Source of the DNA: Streptomyces sp. McG3 | Lineage (GTDB): Bacteria; Actinomycetota; Actinomycetes; Streptomycetales; Streptomycetaceae | Reading direction: 5' to 3' | Assembly (NCBI RefSeq): GCF_018619185.1 | Contig: NZ_JAAXYC010000066.1 | Span: forward strand, 1 to 32,030 | DNA: 32,030 nucleotides | Shown here: in pieces, positions 17,563 to 25,251 of the stretch | Numbering within the stretch: the stretch's first letter is position 1 | Layout of the letters: every line of letters starts with the position of its first letter | Notes under the pieces: model-generated | What the model saw: the letters and a program-made list of their open reading frames with translations, nothing else | The model's database searches: none | Told to the model about the DNA's origin: nothing | Program-made: the position numbers and the translations under genes

Positions 17563-17584
17563 CGGCGTGTGGAGTGCGGGTGGG

Positions 17585-18091
17585 TCAGAAGACGGTGGCG
17601 GGAACCTTCTGCTCGGTGTCGGCGGAGGCGGCCGCCTCCTCCTGCTGCTGACGGCGCCGCAGGATCGGCCGGACGACGACCAGGAACAGGAGCAGGCAGA
17701 ACTGGGGGAACAGGAACACCACGAGCGCCAGCACACTGATCAGCGACGTCTTGGCCTTCAGGTCGTGCAGGCGCTGGAACATCCACATCGCGGTGAACAG
17801 GTCGAGCGCGACGATCGCGAGCCAGGCGCCGATCTGGATGTTCTGGATCGCGAAGAACTCGACCAGGCCCTCGTAGTTGGCGAACGGCGCGGTCGTCGAC
17901 CCGAAGAGGACCTTCGTCAGTGCGGGCAGCTCGGTGATGAGGTAGCCCACGGCGCCGGCCAGGGTGGGCACCACGGCGATCGGGACGGTGATCTTCTTGG
18001 TCACGTGCCACTGGGGAGCGACGATCATCAGCACCCACATCGGGATGGTGACCGCCTGGAGCGCCGGAATGATGAAGTCGTTGAAGGACAT
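17585..18091 (-). CDS. ABA4-like (DUF4281) integral membrane protein
   Basis: This 168-residue protein has about four membrane-spanning segments and the N-terminal pattern PMWVLMIVAPQWHVT (17-31) typical of DUF4281, the family of plant ABA DEFICIENT 4. ABA4 is needed for neoxanthin formation in plants, but bacterial relatives have no settled function. The cytoplasmic tail is charged and Gln/Glu-rich (RRRQQQEEAA). It starts 14 bp after the stop of the larger membrane protein, so the two are one operon, with the strong hairpin terminator after it. No catalytic motif can be named. It could be a membrane-bound modifying enzyme, a transporter accessory or a protection factor. The family call is moderately sure; the role is open. 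Confidence 0.78.
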   Translation of the reverse strand: MSFNDFIIPALQAVTIPMWVLMIVAPQWHVTKKITVPIAVVPTLAGAVGYLITELPALTKVLFGSTTAPFANYEGLVEFFAIQNIQIGAWLAIVALDLFTAMWMFQRLHDLKAKTSLISVLALVVFLFPQFCLLLFLVVVRPILRRRQQQEEAAASADTEQKVPATVF

Positions 18092-18105
18092 GTTGGGGAT
18101 CTCCG

Positions 18106-19050
18106 TTAGAGGTTGACGGACTCGGGTTCGGCCGCTCGCTCGGGCGCGGGTGATATCGGGGGAGCGTCGGACGGATTGCGGCGGGCCCAGACGACCCCGG
18201 CGAGGGTGCCGGCCAGGACAGCGCCGCCCGCGATGAGCGTGGGTGCGCTGGGCTCGAACGGCGCCTCGCCGGCCAGCGCCTGCACCAGCGAGAGAAGGAA
18301 GACGGCGGTGTAGCCGGCACCGAGCACCCAGACCATGCGGCGGTCGACCCAGCGGCTGAGGAACATGGCGATCAGCGGCAGGAGCTGGAAGGCGTGCAGC
18401 CCGATGAAGTGCGAGACACGCAGGTCACCGCCCTCCGCGGCCCAGAAGATGACCGGCGTGACGTCGTGGTCGATGTCCGCGCCGACGGAGTGGGCGCCCA
18501 CGACGTCGTTGGACCAGCCGCCCGGCTCCGTGGGGAAGGCCATGTAGATGCCCACGAGTGAGCTGGCCACCAGCAGCCACGTACCGATCTTCAACGCGAG
18601 CAGTACGGGGGGAGCGGCGGCGCGCTTCTTGAGCACCACCGCCACGAGGAGCAGGTTGATCACGACGAGGGTCGTCGCGATGGCGCCGACCGACTCGAAG
18701 ATCACCGCGTCGAGGACCGTACGGAAGTTGAAATGGACGGTCGTGCCGCGGATCGTCTGGAGGTCGAGGAAGAACATCTCGGCCCAGACCGCGATCACGA
18801 TCCAGTTGCCGAACTTCCTGGCTCTGCGTTCGAGCGACCCGGACGTCTTCTCCAGCAGATGGACCAGCGCCCCGAGCCAGGCGGTGTAGACGATGAACGA
18901 CAGGCTGAACTTGAGCGGCTTGATCCAGGCCGGCGACTGCCCGTACATCCGGTCGTCGACCACGATCCCGACGGCGTGGAACAGGCTGACCACGACCATC
19001 GATCCGGCGGTGATCATGAGTGCCGGATGCCAGCGGACTAAAGCGCGCAC
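18106..19050 (-). CDS. Polytopic membrane protein of unknown function with clustered histidines
   Basis: This 314-residue protein has about seven hydrophobic segments. The GTG at 19050 is preferred because GAAGGAGC lies just upstream with a 7-bp gap; longer in-frame starts would add a non-membrane leader without a site. Notable polar motifs near membrane segments are KPLKFSLSF (44-52), RGTTVHFN (101-108), HSVGADIDHD (187-196) and GDLRVSHFIGLHAFQLLPL (208-226). Their histidines (106, 187, 195, 214, 219) could bind a metal or heme, but this is speculation. The C-terminal 25 residues are Pro/Ala-rich and probably cytoplasmic. I recognise the pattern as a widespread hypothetical membrane family but cannot name a function. 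It leads a two-gene operon with the ABA4-like gene and is divergent from the flavin monooxygenase. Confidence 0.8.
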   Translation of the reverse strand: MRALVRWHPALMITAGSMVVVSLFHAVGIVVDDRMYGQSPAWIKPLKFSLSFIVYTAWLGALVHLLEKTSGSLERRARKFGNWIVIAVWAEMFFLDLQTIRGTTVHFNFRTVLDAVIFESVGAIATTLVVINLLLVAVVLKKRAAAPPVLLALKIGTWLLVASSLVGIYMAFPTEPGGWSNDVVGAHSVGADIDHDVTPVIFWAAEGGDLRVSHFIGLHAFQLLPLIAMFLSRWVDRRMVWVLGAGYTAVFLLSLVQALAGEAPFEPSAPTLIAGGAVLAGTLAGVVWARRNPSDAPPISPAPERAAEPESVNL

Positions 19051-19244
19051 GGCCTTGCTCCTTCGTGTGGGGTGAGTGCCCGCCCAGGTGCCGTCGGCCT
19101 GGCCGAGGGCGGGGCCGGTGCGAACGACCCGTACCGGTGGCGGCAGCGGTTCAGCGGCCCGCCGGCCGAGCACCTCGAAGTGGCGCCGAGGGCCGTATTC
19201 CGGAGCATCCTGCGAAATTCGTTCGCGTTCCCTGGGACGCTCAT
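19038..19244 (-). CDS. Possible small ORF with strong ribosome binding site ahead of the membrane operon
   Basis: A 68-codon frame starts with ATG at 19244, eight bases after GGAGGG. It ends with TAG at 19038-19040, 10 codons' length short of nothing else but overlapping the first 13 bases of the downstream membrane gene (GTG at 19050). The product begins MSVPGNANEFRRMLRNTALG and contains three cysteines among basic residues. No family is recognised. The overlap would suit translational coupling or a leader peptide. Codon third positions are mostly G/C but less strictly than in the neighbouring genes, so it may be chance sequence in a promoter region. Confidence 0.3.
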   Translation of the reverse strand: MSVPGNANEFRRMLRNTALGATSRCSAGGPLNRCRHRYGSFAPAPPSARPTAPGRALTPHEGARPCAL

Positions 19245-19422
19245 GCCCACTTCCCTCCGAGAAATGATGTGCATCGAGCGTATAGAGACTGCTCAAGCAC
19301 CGTATTGGTACGAGTCCCAAATTCCCGCGCCCGTCTTGTGCCGTGAGCGCAATGCGCCTGCCGGAAACATGCCGTTCACTGGCGGGGCAGGTCGAAACGC
19401 ACGACGAGTGAGGAGCAGAACA
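19051..19422. other. Divergent intergenic region between membrane operon and flavin monooxygenase
   Basis: These 372 bases must hold the promoters for the membrane operon (minus) and the monooxygenase (plus). A TCGAGCG heptamer at 19274-19280, next to a TATAGAG stretch, matches the consensus of some SARP sites, but it is a single copy without an 11-bp repeat. The only coding possibility is the small minus-strand frame at 19038-19244. Confidence 0.5.
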
Positions 19423-20613
19423 GTGTCGTCAGCTGTGAAGGATGAGGGTTCGCTCTCTGTGGACGACGTCATCGAGCGGGCACGTGGTCTCGTTCCGCTG
19501 CTGCGTGCGAACGCGGAGAAGACCGAGCAGGCCAACGCGGCCGTGCCGGAGAACATCGCGGCGCTGCGGGACGCCGGGCTGTTCCGCATCCCGACGCCGC
19601 GGAGCATGGGAGGGCTGGGCCTCGGCCTGCGCGCGGAGGTCGGTGTGGCCGCCGAACTGGCCCGCGGCTGCCCCTCCACGGGGTGGCTGCTGATGGTCAA
19701 CTCCGCGGGGCGGGGCCTGCTCCAGGGCATGTTCCCGGAGGACGTGGTCGCCGGGATCTACGCCGCCGACCCCGATGTCAGCATCGCGAACGCCGGCGTC
19801 GGCGGCGTCGCGGCCAAGGCCGACGGCGGCTACCGGCTGACCGCCGACACCGCGTTCGCGTCGGGCTGTCTGCACTCGGACTACACCCTGGTTCTGCTGA
19901 ACTCCGTCACCGCCGACGGTGAGCCCCAGATGGCGCTCGCCTCGGTCCTGGTGCGCACCGCCGAGGCCGAGATCAAGGAGGTGTGGGACGTCGCGGGCAT
20001 GCGCGGCACGGGCAGCAACACCGTGGTGACGAAGGACCTGTTCGTGGCGGACGAGCACGTGGCCTACCACGCGATCGACCCCGAGACCGGTGCCCCCGAG
20101 GGCATGGGGACGTCGACCCACACCCTGACCGCGTCCGCCAACGTGCTGGCCCCGCTGGTGGGTGCCGCCCAGGGCGCGCTCGACCTGATCAAGGAGTCGT
20201 TCGACAAGGGCAAGCCCGTGTTCCACACGACGCACGGCGCCGTCGCCGACTCCCCGGGCGCCCGCGCGTGGCTGGCCGAGGCGACCCACCACATCGACGT
20301 GGCGTGGCAGCACCTGTGGCTCGCCGTCGACCAGCTGGAGCCCGCGCTGGAGCAGCACGTCGAACTCTCCGACGAGGAGCGGACCCGGATCCGTATGTAC
20401 GTCGCGAGCGCGGTCCGCGAGGCCCGCCAGGGCCTGAGCAAGGTCATGGACCTGGGCGGCGCGGGCGGCTTCGCCAGCGCGAACCCGCTCCAGCGCTACT
20501 TCCGTGACTTCGAGACCGGCAGCAGGCACTGGACGCTGAACCCGTTCATCGCGCTGGAGGACTACGGCACCGCGCTGCTGGGCCGGGCTCCGCTGGCTTC
20601 CATCGCCCTCTGA
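19423..20613 (+). CDS. Acyl-CoA dehydrogenase-fold flavin-dependent monooxygenase (HsaA/HpaB-C2 type)
   Basis: This 396-residue protein has the acyl-CoA dehydrogenase fold but the motifs of two-component (group D) flavin monooxygenases: PSTGWLLMVN (84-93), the strand LTADTAFASGCLHSDYTLV (139-157), WDVAGMRGTGSNTV (188-201) and a C-terminal LQRYFRDFETGSRHWTLNP (356-374). Such enzymes take reduced flavin from a separate reductase and hydroxylate phenols or, in the nitrososynthase branch, oxidise amines. No reductase gene is visible in the window. The GTG at 19423 follows AGGAG at 19411-19415. Placed in a cluster with an aminotransferase, it is a good candidate for late oxidation of the product, at carbon or nitrogen. 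The family is well supported; the substrate is not known. Confidence 0.88.
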   Translation: MSSAVKDEGSLSVDDVIERARGLVPLLRANAEKTEQANAAVPENIAALRDAGLFRIPTPRSMGGLGLGLRAEVGVAAELARGCPSTGWLLMVNSAGRGLLQGMFPEDVVAGIYAADPDVSIANAGVGGVAAKADGGYRLTADTAFASGCLHSDYTLVLLNSVTADGEPQMALASVLVRTAEAEIKEVWDVAGMRGTGSNTVVTKDLFVADEHVAYHAIDPETGAPEGMGTSTHTLTASANVLAPLVGAAQGALDLIKESFDKGKPVFHTTHGAVADSPGARAWLAEATHHIDVAWQHLWLAVDQLEPALEQHVELSDEERTRIRMYVASAVREARQGLSKVMDLGGAGGFASANPLQRYFRDFETGSRHWTLNPFIALEDYGTALLGRAPLASIAL

Positions 20614-20635
20614 CCCTCTCGCCCGTGTGACGTCC

Positions 20636-20670
20636 CAGCAGGCACAGCCCCACCGGCGCTGTGCCTGCTG
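20636..20670 (+). terminator. Hairpin terminator after flavin monooxygenase
   Basis: A perfect 13-bp stem (20636-20648 with 20658-20670) with a 9-base loop begins 22 bp after the monooxygenase stop. Confidence 0.7.
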
Positions 20671-20748
20671 AGTCACGTGTGGCCCGAGTTGCCACCGGGG
20701 CTTCGTGGACTCTCTCGGGAGCTCGGGCCGCGCCTGAAAATGACACTC

Positions 20749-20779
20749 GTGGATAGTTTCGTAATCCACTAGTTAGGTA
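20749..20779 (+). promoter_or_regulatory. Inverted repeat and probable promoter of the marR-type gene
   Basis: GTGGAT (20749-20754) and ATCCAC (20764-20769) form an inverted repeat around a 9-bp AT-rich centre. A -10-like TAGGTA (20774-20779) follows, close to the ATG at 20790. There is no Shine-Dalgarno site before that ATG, so the mRNA may be leaderless. The repeat would suit autoregulation by the MarR protein. Confidence 0.4.
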
Positions 20780-20789
20780 CGCTGGCGCA

Positions 20790-21263
20790 ATGAGCGCACA
20801 AACGACTAGTGACCTGGTGGTGCAGTTGCAGCTGCTCGGCCGGGACATCGAACTCGAAGCAGCCAGGCGGCTGGAGGAGATGGGCACATCGCTGCGTGTG
20901 GTGAGCGTGCTGATGTGTGCAGACGGCAACGGCAAGACCCAAGGTGAGCTCGCGGAGCTCGCCTGCCTCGACAAGTCCACGATGGTCCACACGCTCGACG
21001 CGCTGGAGCGGAGCGGCCTCGCGACGCGCAAGCCGTCGGAGAAGGACCGCAGGGCGCGCGTGGTCGATGTCACCGACGAGGGCCGCGAACTGATCGCGAC
21101 CGCCGAGCCCGTCCTGGGCGAACTCTACGAAGCGGTGCTCGGCAGACTGCCGGAGGCGGACCGCGAGCCCTTCCTCCGCTCGCTCTCCAAGCTCGTCGAA
21201 GGCCGCTCCCCGGAGCCGGTCGTGACGGCCGAACGGCCCCCCAGGAGGCGCTCTGCACGTTGA
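20790..21263 (+). CDS. MarR-family transcriptional regulator
   Basis: This 157-residue protein has the MarR winged helix-turn-helix: TQGELAELACLDKSTMVHTLDALERSGLA across about 50-78, with the recognition helix at KSTMVHTLDALE, and the wing KPSEKDRRARVVDVTDEG (81-98). Helices at both ends would form the dimer interface. The Arg/Pro-rich tail is likely disordered. MarR proteins usually repress a neighbouring exporter and release DNA on binding the exported compound. The MFS exporter gene starts 107 bp downstream in the same direction, with a clear palindrome between them (21287-21313). Control of the exporter is therefore the likely role. The family is sure; ligand and target are inference. Confidence 0.92.
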   Translation: MSAQTTSDLVVQLQLLGRDIELEAARRLEEMGTSLRVVSVLMCADGNGKTQGELAELACLDKSTMVHTLDALERSGLATRKPSEKDRRARVVDVTDEGRELIATAEPVLGELYEAVLGRLPEADREPFLRSLSKLVEGRSPEPVVTAERPPRRRSAR

Positions 21264-21286
21264 AGACCCGCAGGTCAGGAGTGTGA

Positions 21287-21313
21287 TTGCAGAATAGATC
21301 GTCTATTGCGCAA
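21287..21313. promoter_or_regulatory. Palindromic operator candidate in front of the MFS exporter
   Basis: AATAGA (21293-21298) and TCTATT (21302-21307) are perfect inverted arms around TCG. On the same dyad axis, TTGC (21287-21290) pairs with GCAA (21310-21313). A 27-bp dyad of this kind suits a MarR dimer. It lies 58 bp before the exporter ATG. Confidence 0.6.
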
Positions 21314-21370
21314 CCATCTGCTAGTGTTTGCTCACCGACAACACGCTCCTGACCCAGAGGGATCGAGACC

Positions 21371-22816
21371 ATGGACACCGCCCGCTCGCGATGGATTGCA
21401 CTGACAGTCCTCTGCATTGGCACACTGATGACGATCCTCGATGAAACGATCGTCAATGTGGCGTTACCCGTGATGCGGGAGGAGCTCGGGTTCTCCCAGG
21501 GCGGCGTCTCATGGGTCATCAACGCCTACCTGATCGCCTACGGCGGTCTGCTCATCTTCGCCGGACGGCTCGGCGACCTGATCGGCCACAAGAACGTCCT
21601 GCTCCTCGGTGTATCGCTCTTCACCATCTCGTCCGTGGTGGCGGGCTTCTCGCAGAACGCGCCGACCCTCGTCGCCGCCCGGTTCGGGCAGGGCGCCGGT
21701 GCCGCGCTGGTCACGGCGGTGACCCTCGCGATCATCGTGATGATGTTCCAGGAACCCGGTGAGCAGACCAGGGCGATCGGCTTCTACAGCTTCACCTTCG
21801 CCGGCGGCGGCGCACTCGGCCTGATCGCCGGTGGTGTGCTGATGGAGCTGACGACCTGGCACTGGCTGTTCTTCATCAACCTGCCGATCGGTGTCATCAG
21901 CGTCATCCTCGGCTGGAAGCTGCTCCCCGGCGGCAAGGGACTCGGACTCTCCGCCGGCCTCGACGTATCGGGTGCGGCCCTGCTGGTCTCGTCCGTCTCC
22001 CTGCTCGTCTACGGCATCGTCAACGCCGAGCACAACGGCTGGACCGGCAGCACGCTGGCCTACCTGGTGGGCGCGGTCGTCCTGATGGCCGCCTTCGTGA
22101 TCCGCCAGAAGAAGGCCAAGGCGCCCCTGTTCAACCTCAACATCCTGAGCGACCGCGACGTGGCGGGCGCCAACATCGTCCAGTTCCTCGTCTCCGGCGG
22201 GCTCTACGGATCCTTCTTCGTGGCGACGCTCTACCTGCAGCAGGTCCTCGGCTACACACCGATGGAGATGGCGCTGGCATTCCTCCCGCTGACGGTGATC
22301 ACCGCCCTCGGGTCGATCGCGCTCAGTCCCTATCTGACCGGGAAACTGGGCGAGCGGGTCGGGCTCATCATCGGCCTCGCGATCTTCCTCGCCGGAGCGC
22401 TGTTCCTCGCCCGTACGCCGCTGGAAGCGACGTACGCGATGGACGTACTGCCCTCGATGTTCCTGCTCGGCCTGGGTATCGGTCTCTGCCTGCCGCCGAT
22501 CATGAGTCTGGCGATGTCCACCGCCAGCGAGGACGAGGTCGGTGTGATCTCCGGTCTGACCAACTCGACCGGGCAGGTCGGTGGCGCGCTGTGGGTCGCC
22601 ATCGTCGCCTCGGCCGCGGGCTCCGTCACGGCCTCCCGGATGGACGGGGGCACCAACGAGCGGGAGTCCGTGAACGCCGGCCTGATGTACGGCAGCCTGG
22701 TCCTCGCGGGAGCGCTCGTCATCGCGATCGTCGTAGCGGCGTTCGTGATCCGCAGGCGGTCGACGGAGACAGCCGCCGACGGGGCCGCCGCCAAGGACAC
22801 GGTCAACGTGGCCTGA
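21371..22816 (+). CDS. MFS drug exporter, DHA2 (14-helix, EmrB/QacA) family
   Basis: This 481-residue integral membrane protein is a proton-driven drug exporter of the DHA2 type. It shows the motif LDETIVNVALP in helix 1 (23-33), motif A as GRLGDLIGHKN (65-75) in the loop after helix 2, and a motif C-like GGGALGLIAGGVLME in helix 5. The length and hydrophobic pattern fit 14 helices, and the last 20 residues are a polar tail. The ATG at 21371 follows GAGGGA. It most likely exports the cluster product and gives self-protection. The upstream MarR gene and palindrome suggest induction by the product. The family is sure; the substrate is inferred from context. Confidence 0.93.
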   Translation: MDTARSRWIALTVLCIGTLMTILDETIVNVALPVMREELGFSQGGVSWVINAYLIAYGGLLIFAGRLGDLIGHKNVLLLGVSLFTISSVVAGFSQNAPTLVAARFGQGAGAALVTAVTLAIIVMMFQEPGEQTRAIGFYSFTFAGGGALGLIAGGVLMELTTWHWLFFINLPIGVISVILGWKLLPGGKGLGLSAGLDVSGAALLVSSVSLLVYGIVNAEHNGWTGSTLAYLVGAVVLMAAFVIRQKKAKAPLFNLNILSDRDVAGANIVQFLVSGGLYGSFFVATLYLQQVLGYTPMEMALAFLPLTVITALGSIALSPYLTGKLGERVGLIIGLAIFLAGALFLARTPLEATYAMDVLPSMFLLGLGIGLCLPPIMSLAMSTASEDEVGVISGLTNSTGQVGGALWVAIVASAAGSVTASRMDGGTNERESVNAGLMYGSLVLAGALVIAIVVAAFVIRRRSTETAADGAAAKDTVNVA

Positions 22817-22841
22817 CCCATCTGCTCTCCGGAACTTCGCG

Positions 22842-22883
22842 ATCTCCTGGTGCTTCCCGCGGTGCGGGACGGCACCGGGAGAT
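22842..22883 (+). terminator. Hairpin terminator after MFS exporter
   Basis: A 12-bp stem (22842-22853 with 22872-22883, one G-T type mismatch) encloses an inner CCCGC/GCGGG hairpin (22856-22868). It begins 26 bp after the exporter stop. Confidence 0.65.
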
Positions 22884-23171
22884 TCGTGCTGTGTCCGGGC
22901 CCTGCCCGAAGGTCCGGCCGCCGGGCTCGCGGCCACCCCACCGGTCCTCCTGCCCCCACCGGAACATACCGATCGTCCGGTCGGTGAGCAGTGCGGCACG
23001 GGCCGAGGAAGAGCCGTACAGCAGGGTGTGCGTGATGGCCTCTCAGGCGGCCGGCCCTCGCCCGGGTCAGGGGCGTACCCATGCGGCGCCCGGAGAGGGC
23101 GTACGTACGCTGTGGGGCCGGACGGCACCCATGGGCCGGTTCGCCGCTCGACCGGTGTGCGACGCAAGGAG
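22884..23171. other. Intergenic stretch between convergent exporter and TetR genes
   Basis: Apart from the two terminator-like hairpins that flank it, I see no gene, repeat or site in this GC-rich stretch. The frames that cross it have no ribosome binding site or recognisable product. Confidence 0.5.
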
Positions 23172-23197
23172 CCCCTGACCCCAGGGAGGGCCAGGGG
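23172..23197 (-). terminator. Hairpin downstream of the minus-strand TetR gene
   Basis: A 10-bp stem with one mismatch (23172-23181 with 23188-23197) and a 6-base loop lies 19 bp past the stop of the minus-strand TetR gene. Confidence 0.5.
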
Positions 23198-23215
23198 TGT
23201 GCAGGGGTGGGTGTC

Positions 23216-23887
23216 TCAGGCCGCGTCCCCGCAGGCTTCCGCCATGTCCCACTTCTGGGACCAGACCTCCTCCGCCGCGGTCCCCTCGGGGTTCAGTTCC
23301 TCCCGTGCCGCCTCTGTCGACAGCTGCGGCAGCACGAGCCTCCAGTAGCGCGTGACGGCATGCCGCGCGTCCCACTCCGCGCCCGTGCGGTTCAGGGCGT
23401 CGAAACCGGCGACGACGGCCACGATGGCGAACGCGGCGTCCTCGACCGCCACTTGGGGTGCCAGACTGCCCTGGTCCCTGGCCACGGTGAGCATCAGCTG
23501 AACCCAGTCCTGCCACTGCTCCCACAGTTTGACGTCGCTCTGCCAGGTCGGATCGCTGCCGAGGCCGAACCCCGCACGCAGGACCGGGTCATCGCGCAGA
23601 CCGCGGGCCAGCAGGTGCGAGGTGTCGACGAGGAGTTGCAGCGGGGAGGGGTGGCGCAGCGGCACCCGCCCGGTCAGGCGCAACAGAATCTGTTCCGCGA
23701 TCAGTTCGACCGCTTCCCCGAGAGCCCTCTTGTTCTTGAAGTGGAAATGCAGCGCACCGTTGCTCACACCGGCCCGTGAACTGATCGTCGCTATGGATGC
23801 TTCCGCGTATCCGGCACTGCCGAAGACCTCGGCGGCTGAGCGGATCAGTTCCTGGCGGGTGAGAAGGGCACGGTGCTGCTTGGCCAT
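23216..23887 (-). CDS. TetR-family regulator, gamma-butyrolactone receptor-like (copy 1)
   Basis: This 223-residue protein has an N-terminal TetR helix-turn-helix (about 10-56), with ASIATISSRAGVSNGALHFHF (30-50) and the following KNKRALGEAVE typical of the ArpA/ScbR group of Streptomyces butyrolactone receptors and pseudoreceptors. The C-terminal ligand and dimer domain is less clear. The ATG at 23887 is preceded by GGAG. It is divergent from the second TetR gene, with 699 bp between them. Proteins of this kind repress antibiotic regulators such as SARPs until a butyrolactone, or for pseudoreceptors an antibiotic, binds. The nearby SARP gene is an obvious possible target. Whether it binds a butyrolactone cannot be told from sequence alone. 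Confidence 0.88.
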   Translation of the reverse strand: MAKQHRALLTRQELIRSAAEVFGSAGYAEASIATISSRAGVSNGALHFHFKNKRALGEAVELIAEQILLRLTGRVPLRHPSPLQLLVDTSHLLARGLRDDPVLRAGFGLGSDPTWQSDVKLWEQWQDWVQLMLTVARDQGSLAPQVAVEDAAFAIVAVVAGFDALNRTGAEWDARHAVTRYWRLVLPQLSTEAAREELNPEGTAAEEVWSQKWDMAEACGDAA

Positions 23888-24528
23888 GTAGCGCTCCGAT
23901 GGCAGTGATGAGGCGACTCATACACACGAGAACATGCCACAGACCAACCGTGGGTAACCAGCGGGTGAGCTCTGTCGATGCACGACCTGACCGGATCCTG
24001 ACCGTCCGCGTTCCGGTGGCCGGTGCCCGGTGGGACGGGTATCACTACCGGCGCGCCCGGAGGGCGCTCTTGAGCAGTTGCGTGCGCCCTGCGATTCTAC
24101 TGGTCGTACCGTACGGACGGCAGAGAGAACGCTACGAACGGAAAACCTCGGCAGGTATCAAGCCCGCCCCGGACGGCGCCGACCGATGTGACGGCTCCCC
24201 TGCCCCCTGCCCGCTGCCGGCCGCCCGGTGTCCGGCCGCGATGCCGGTCCGGAAGAAGCCGGACGCGGAGGACGGTTTCCCCCTCGAACTCCCCTGCGCC
24301 CTTTGGCTGGATCTTGAGGACGCGGCAGCACCACGACGAAGGCGCCGCGGCCGAAGTGAAGCCGCTGTAGCCGGGAGCCGACCCCAAGGGCGCCGTGCGG
24401 GCGGGAGGCGCCGGGGGTGACGCGTACCACGATCTGATGCGATGGCCGTATTCAACAGGGCCTGCCTGGCTGGTTGTTGATGCATCGGGGGGTGAGGTGC
24501 TGTTAAGGTACCGGCCCTCCGGTCTGTA
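23888..24528. other. Divergent intergenic region between the two TetR genes
   Basis: This long non-coding stretch must carry the promoters of both TetR genes. An imperfect inverted repeat around GTCGTAC/GTACGGAC (about 24107-24122) could be an operator but has a one-base offset. Several frames cross the region, but none has a ribosome binding site or a recognisable product. Confidence 0.45.
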
Positions 24529-24565
24529 TTGACTCAGGTAAAATTAAGTTCAAACCTCGGTAAAA
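24529..24565 (+). promoter_or_regulatory. Promoter/operator candidate of the second TetR gene
   Basis: TTGACT (24529-24534) resembles a -35 box and TAAAAT (24539-24544) a -10 box, although their spacing does not make a standard pair. GGTAAAA occurs twice, at 24537-24543 and 24559-24565, 22 bp apart (two helical turns). This AT-rich patch stands out from its surroundings and would suit autoregulation. Confidence 0.35.
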
Positions 24566-24586
24566 GTCACGTCATGGAGGCGCGAG

Positions 24587-25228
24587 TTGACCAGGCAGGA
24601 ACGTGCGCTCCGCACGCGAAGAATGATCCTTGAGGCCGCCGCCGAGATGTTCAACGAGCTCGGATACGACGCCACCACCATCAGCGGCCTCATCGATCGG
24701 ATCCAACTCACCCGTGGTGGGCTCTACTTCCACTTCACCTCGAAAGAGGAGTTGGCGCGTGGCGTGCTCGAAGAGGCGATCTCGCTGGACGGCTTCGTAC
24801 CGCAGGCGTTCAAGCTGCAGGAATGGGCGGACCTGGCGCTGCTGCTCGCCCATCGGCTGCCTCGGGAGCCGGTGCTGAGCGCCGGGATCCGGCTGTCCGT
24901 CGACATCAAGGCCCGGGAAATGTTCGGCACGCGCTGGCCCGACTGGACCGAGATGGGCAATGAGATACTCACCGAGGCCAAGGACCGGGGCGAGTTGCTG
25001 CCCCATGTCGACCCGTGCGAGACGGCACGGCTGTTCGTCGGCGCGTGGACCGGCGTGCACCTGCTCACGGAGGTGCTGCCCGACGGTGACCTCTCCAAGG
25101 AGGTGTCGGGGCTCCTCGCGCTGGTCCTGCCCAATGTGGCCTGTGCCGGCGTCCTGGCGAAACTCGACACATCACCGTACCGAGCCGAACGTCTCCTCGT
25201 CGCCGCCGGCGTCCCGCAGCCCTCGTGA
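24587..25228 (+). CDS. TetR-family regulator, gamma-butyrolactone receptor-like (copy 2)
   Basis: This 213-residue protein matches the ScbR/ArpA type of butyrolactone receptor: an N-terminal RQERALRTRRMILEAAAEMF, a helix-turn-helix ending in LTRGGLYFHF (41-50) and TSKEELARGV, then a helical ligand domain with Trp residues in TRWPDWTEM that may line the pocket. The start is TTG at 24587, six bases after GGAGG (24576-24580); a nearby ATG at 24574 is out of frame. No butyrolactone synthase (AfsA type) gene lies in this window. It probably sets the timing of cluster expression, perhaps through the SARP gene. Family call is firm; ligand is inference. Confidence 0.9.
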   Translation: MTRQERALRTRRMILEAAAEMFNELGYDATTISGLIDRIQLTRGGLYFHFTSKEELARGVLEEAISLDGFVPQAFKLQEWADLALLLAHRLPREPVLSAGIRLSVDIKAREMFGTRWPDWTEMGNEILTEAKDRGELLPHVDPCETARLFVGAWTGVHLLTEVLPDGDLSKEVSGLLALVLPNVACAGVLAKLDTSPYRAERLLVAAGVPQPS

Positions 25229-25251
25229 CCGTACCGACGTATACGGTCACG
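25224..25251 (+). terminator. Hairpin terminator overlapping the TetR stop codon
   Basis: A perfect 10-bp stem (25224-25233 with 25242-25251) with an 8-base loop contains the TGA of the second TetR gene (25226-25228) in its left arm. Confidence 0.65.

Noticed and set aside
19274..19302. SARP operator at the TCGAGCG heptamer
   Set aside because: Only one heptamer matches; the next positions at 11-bp period do not repeat it.
24158..24430. Small genes between the two TetR genes
   Set aside because: Overlapping Arg/Pro-rich frames on both strands have no ribosome binding site and no family resemblance.
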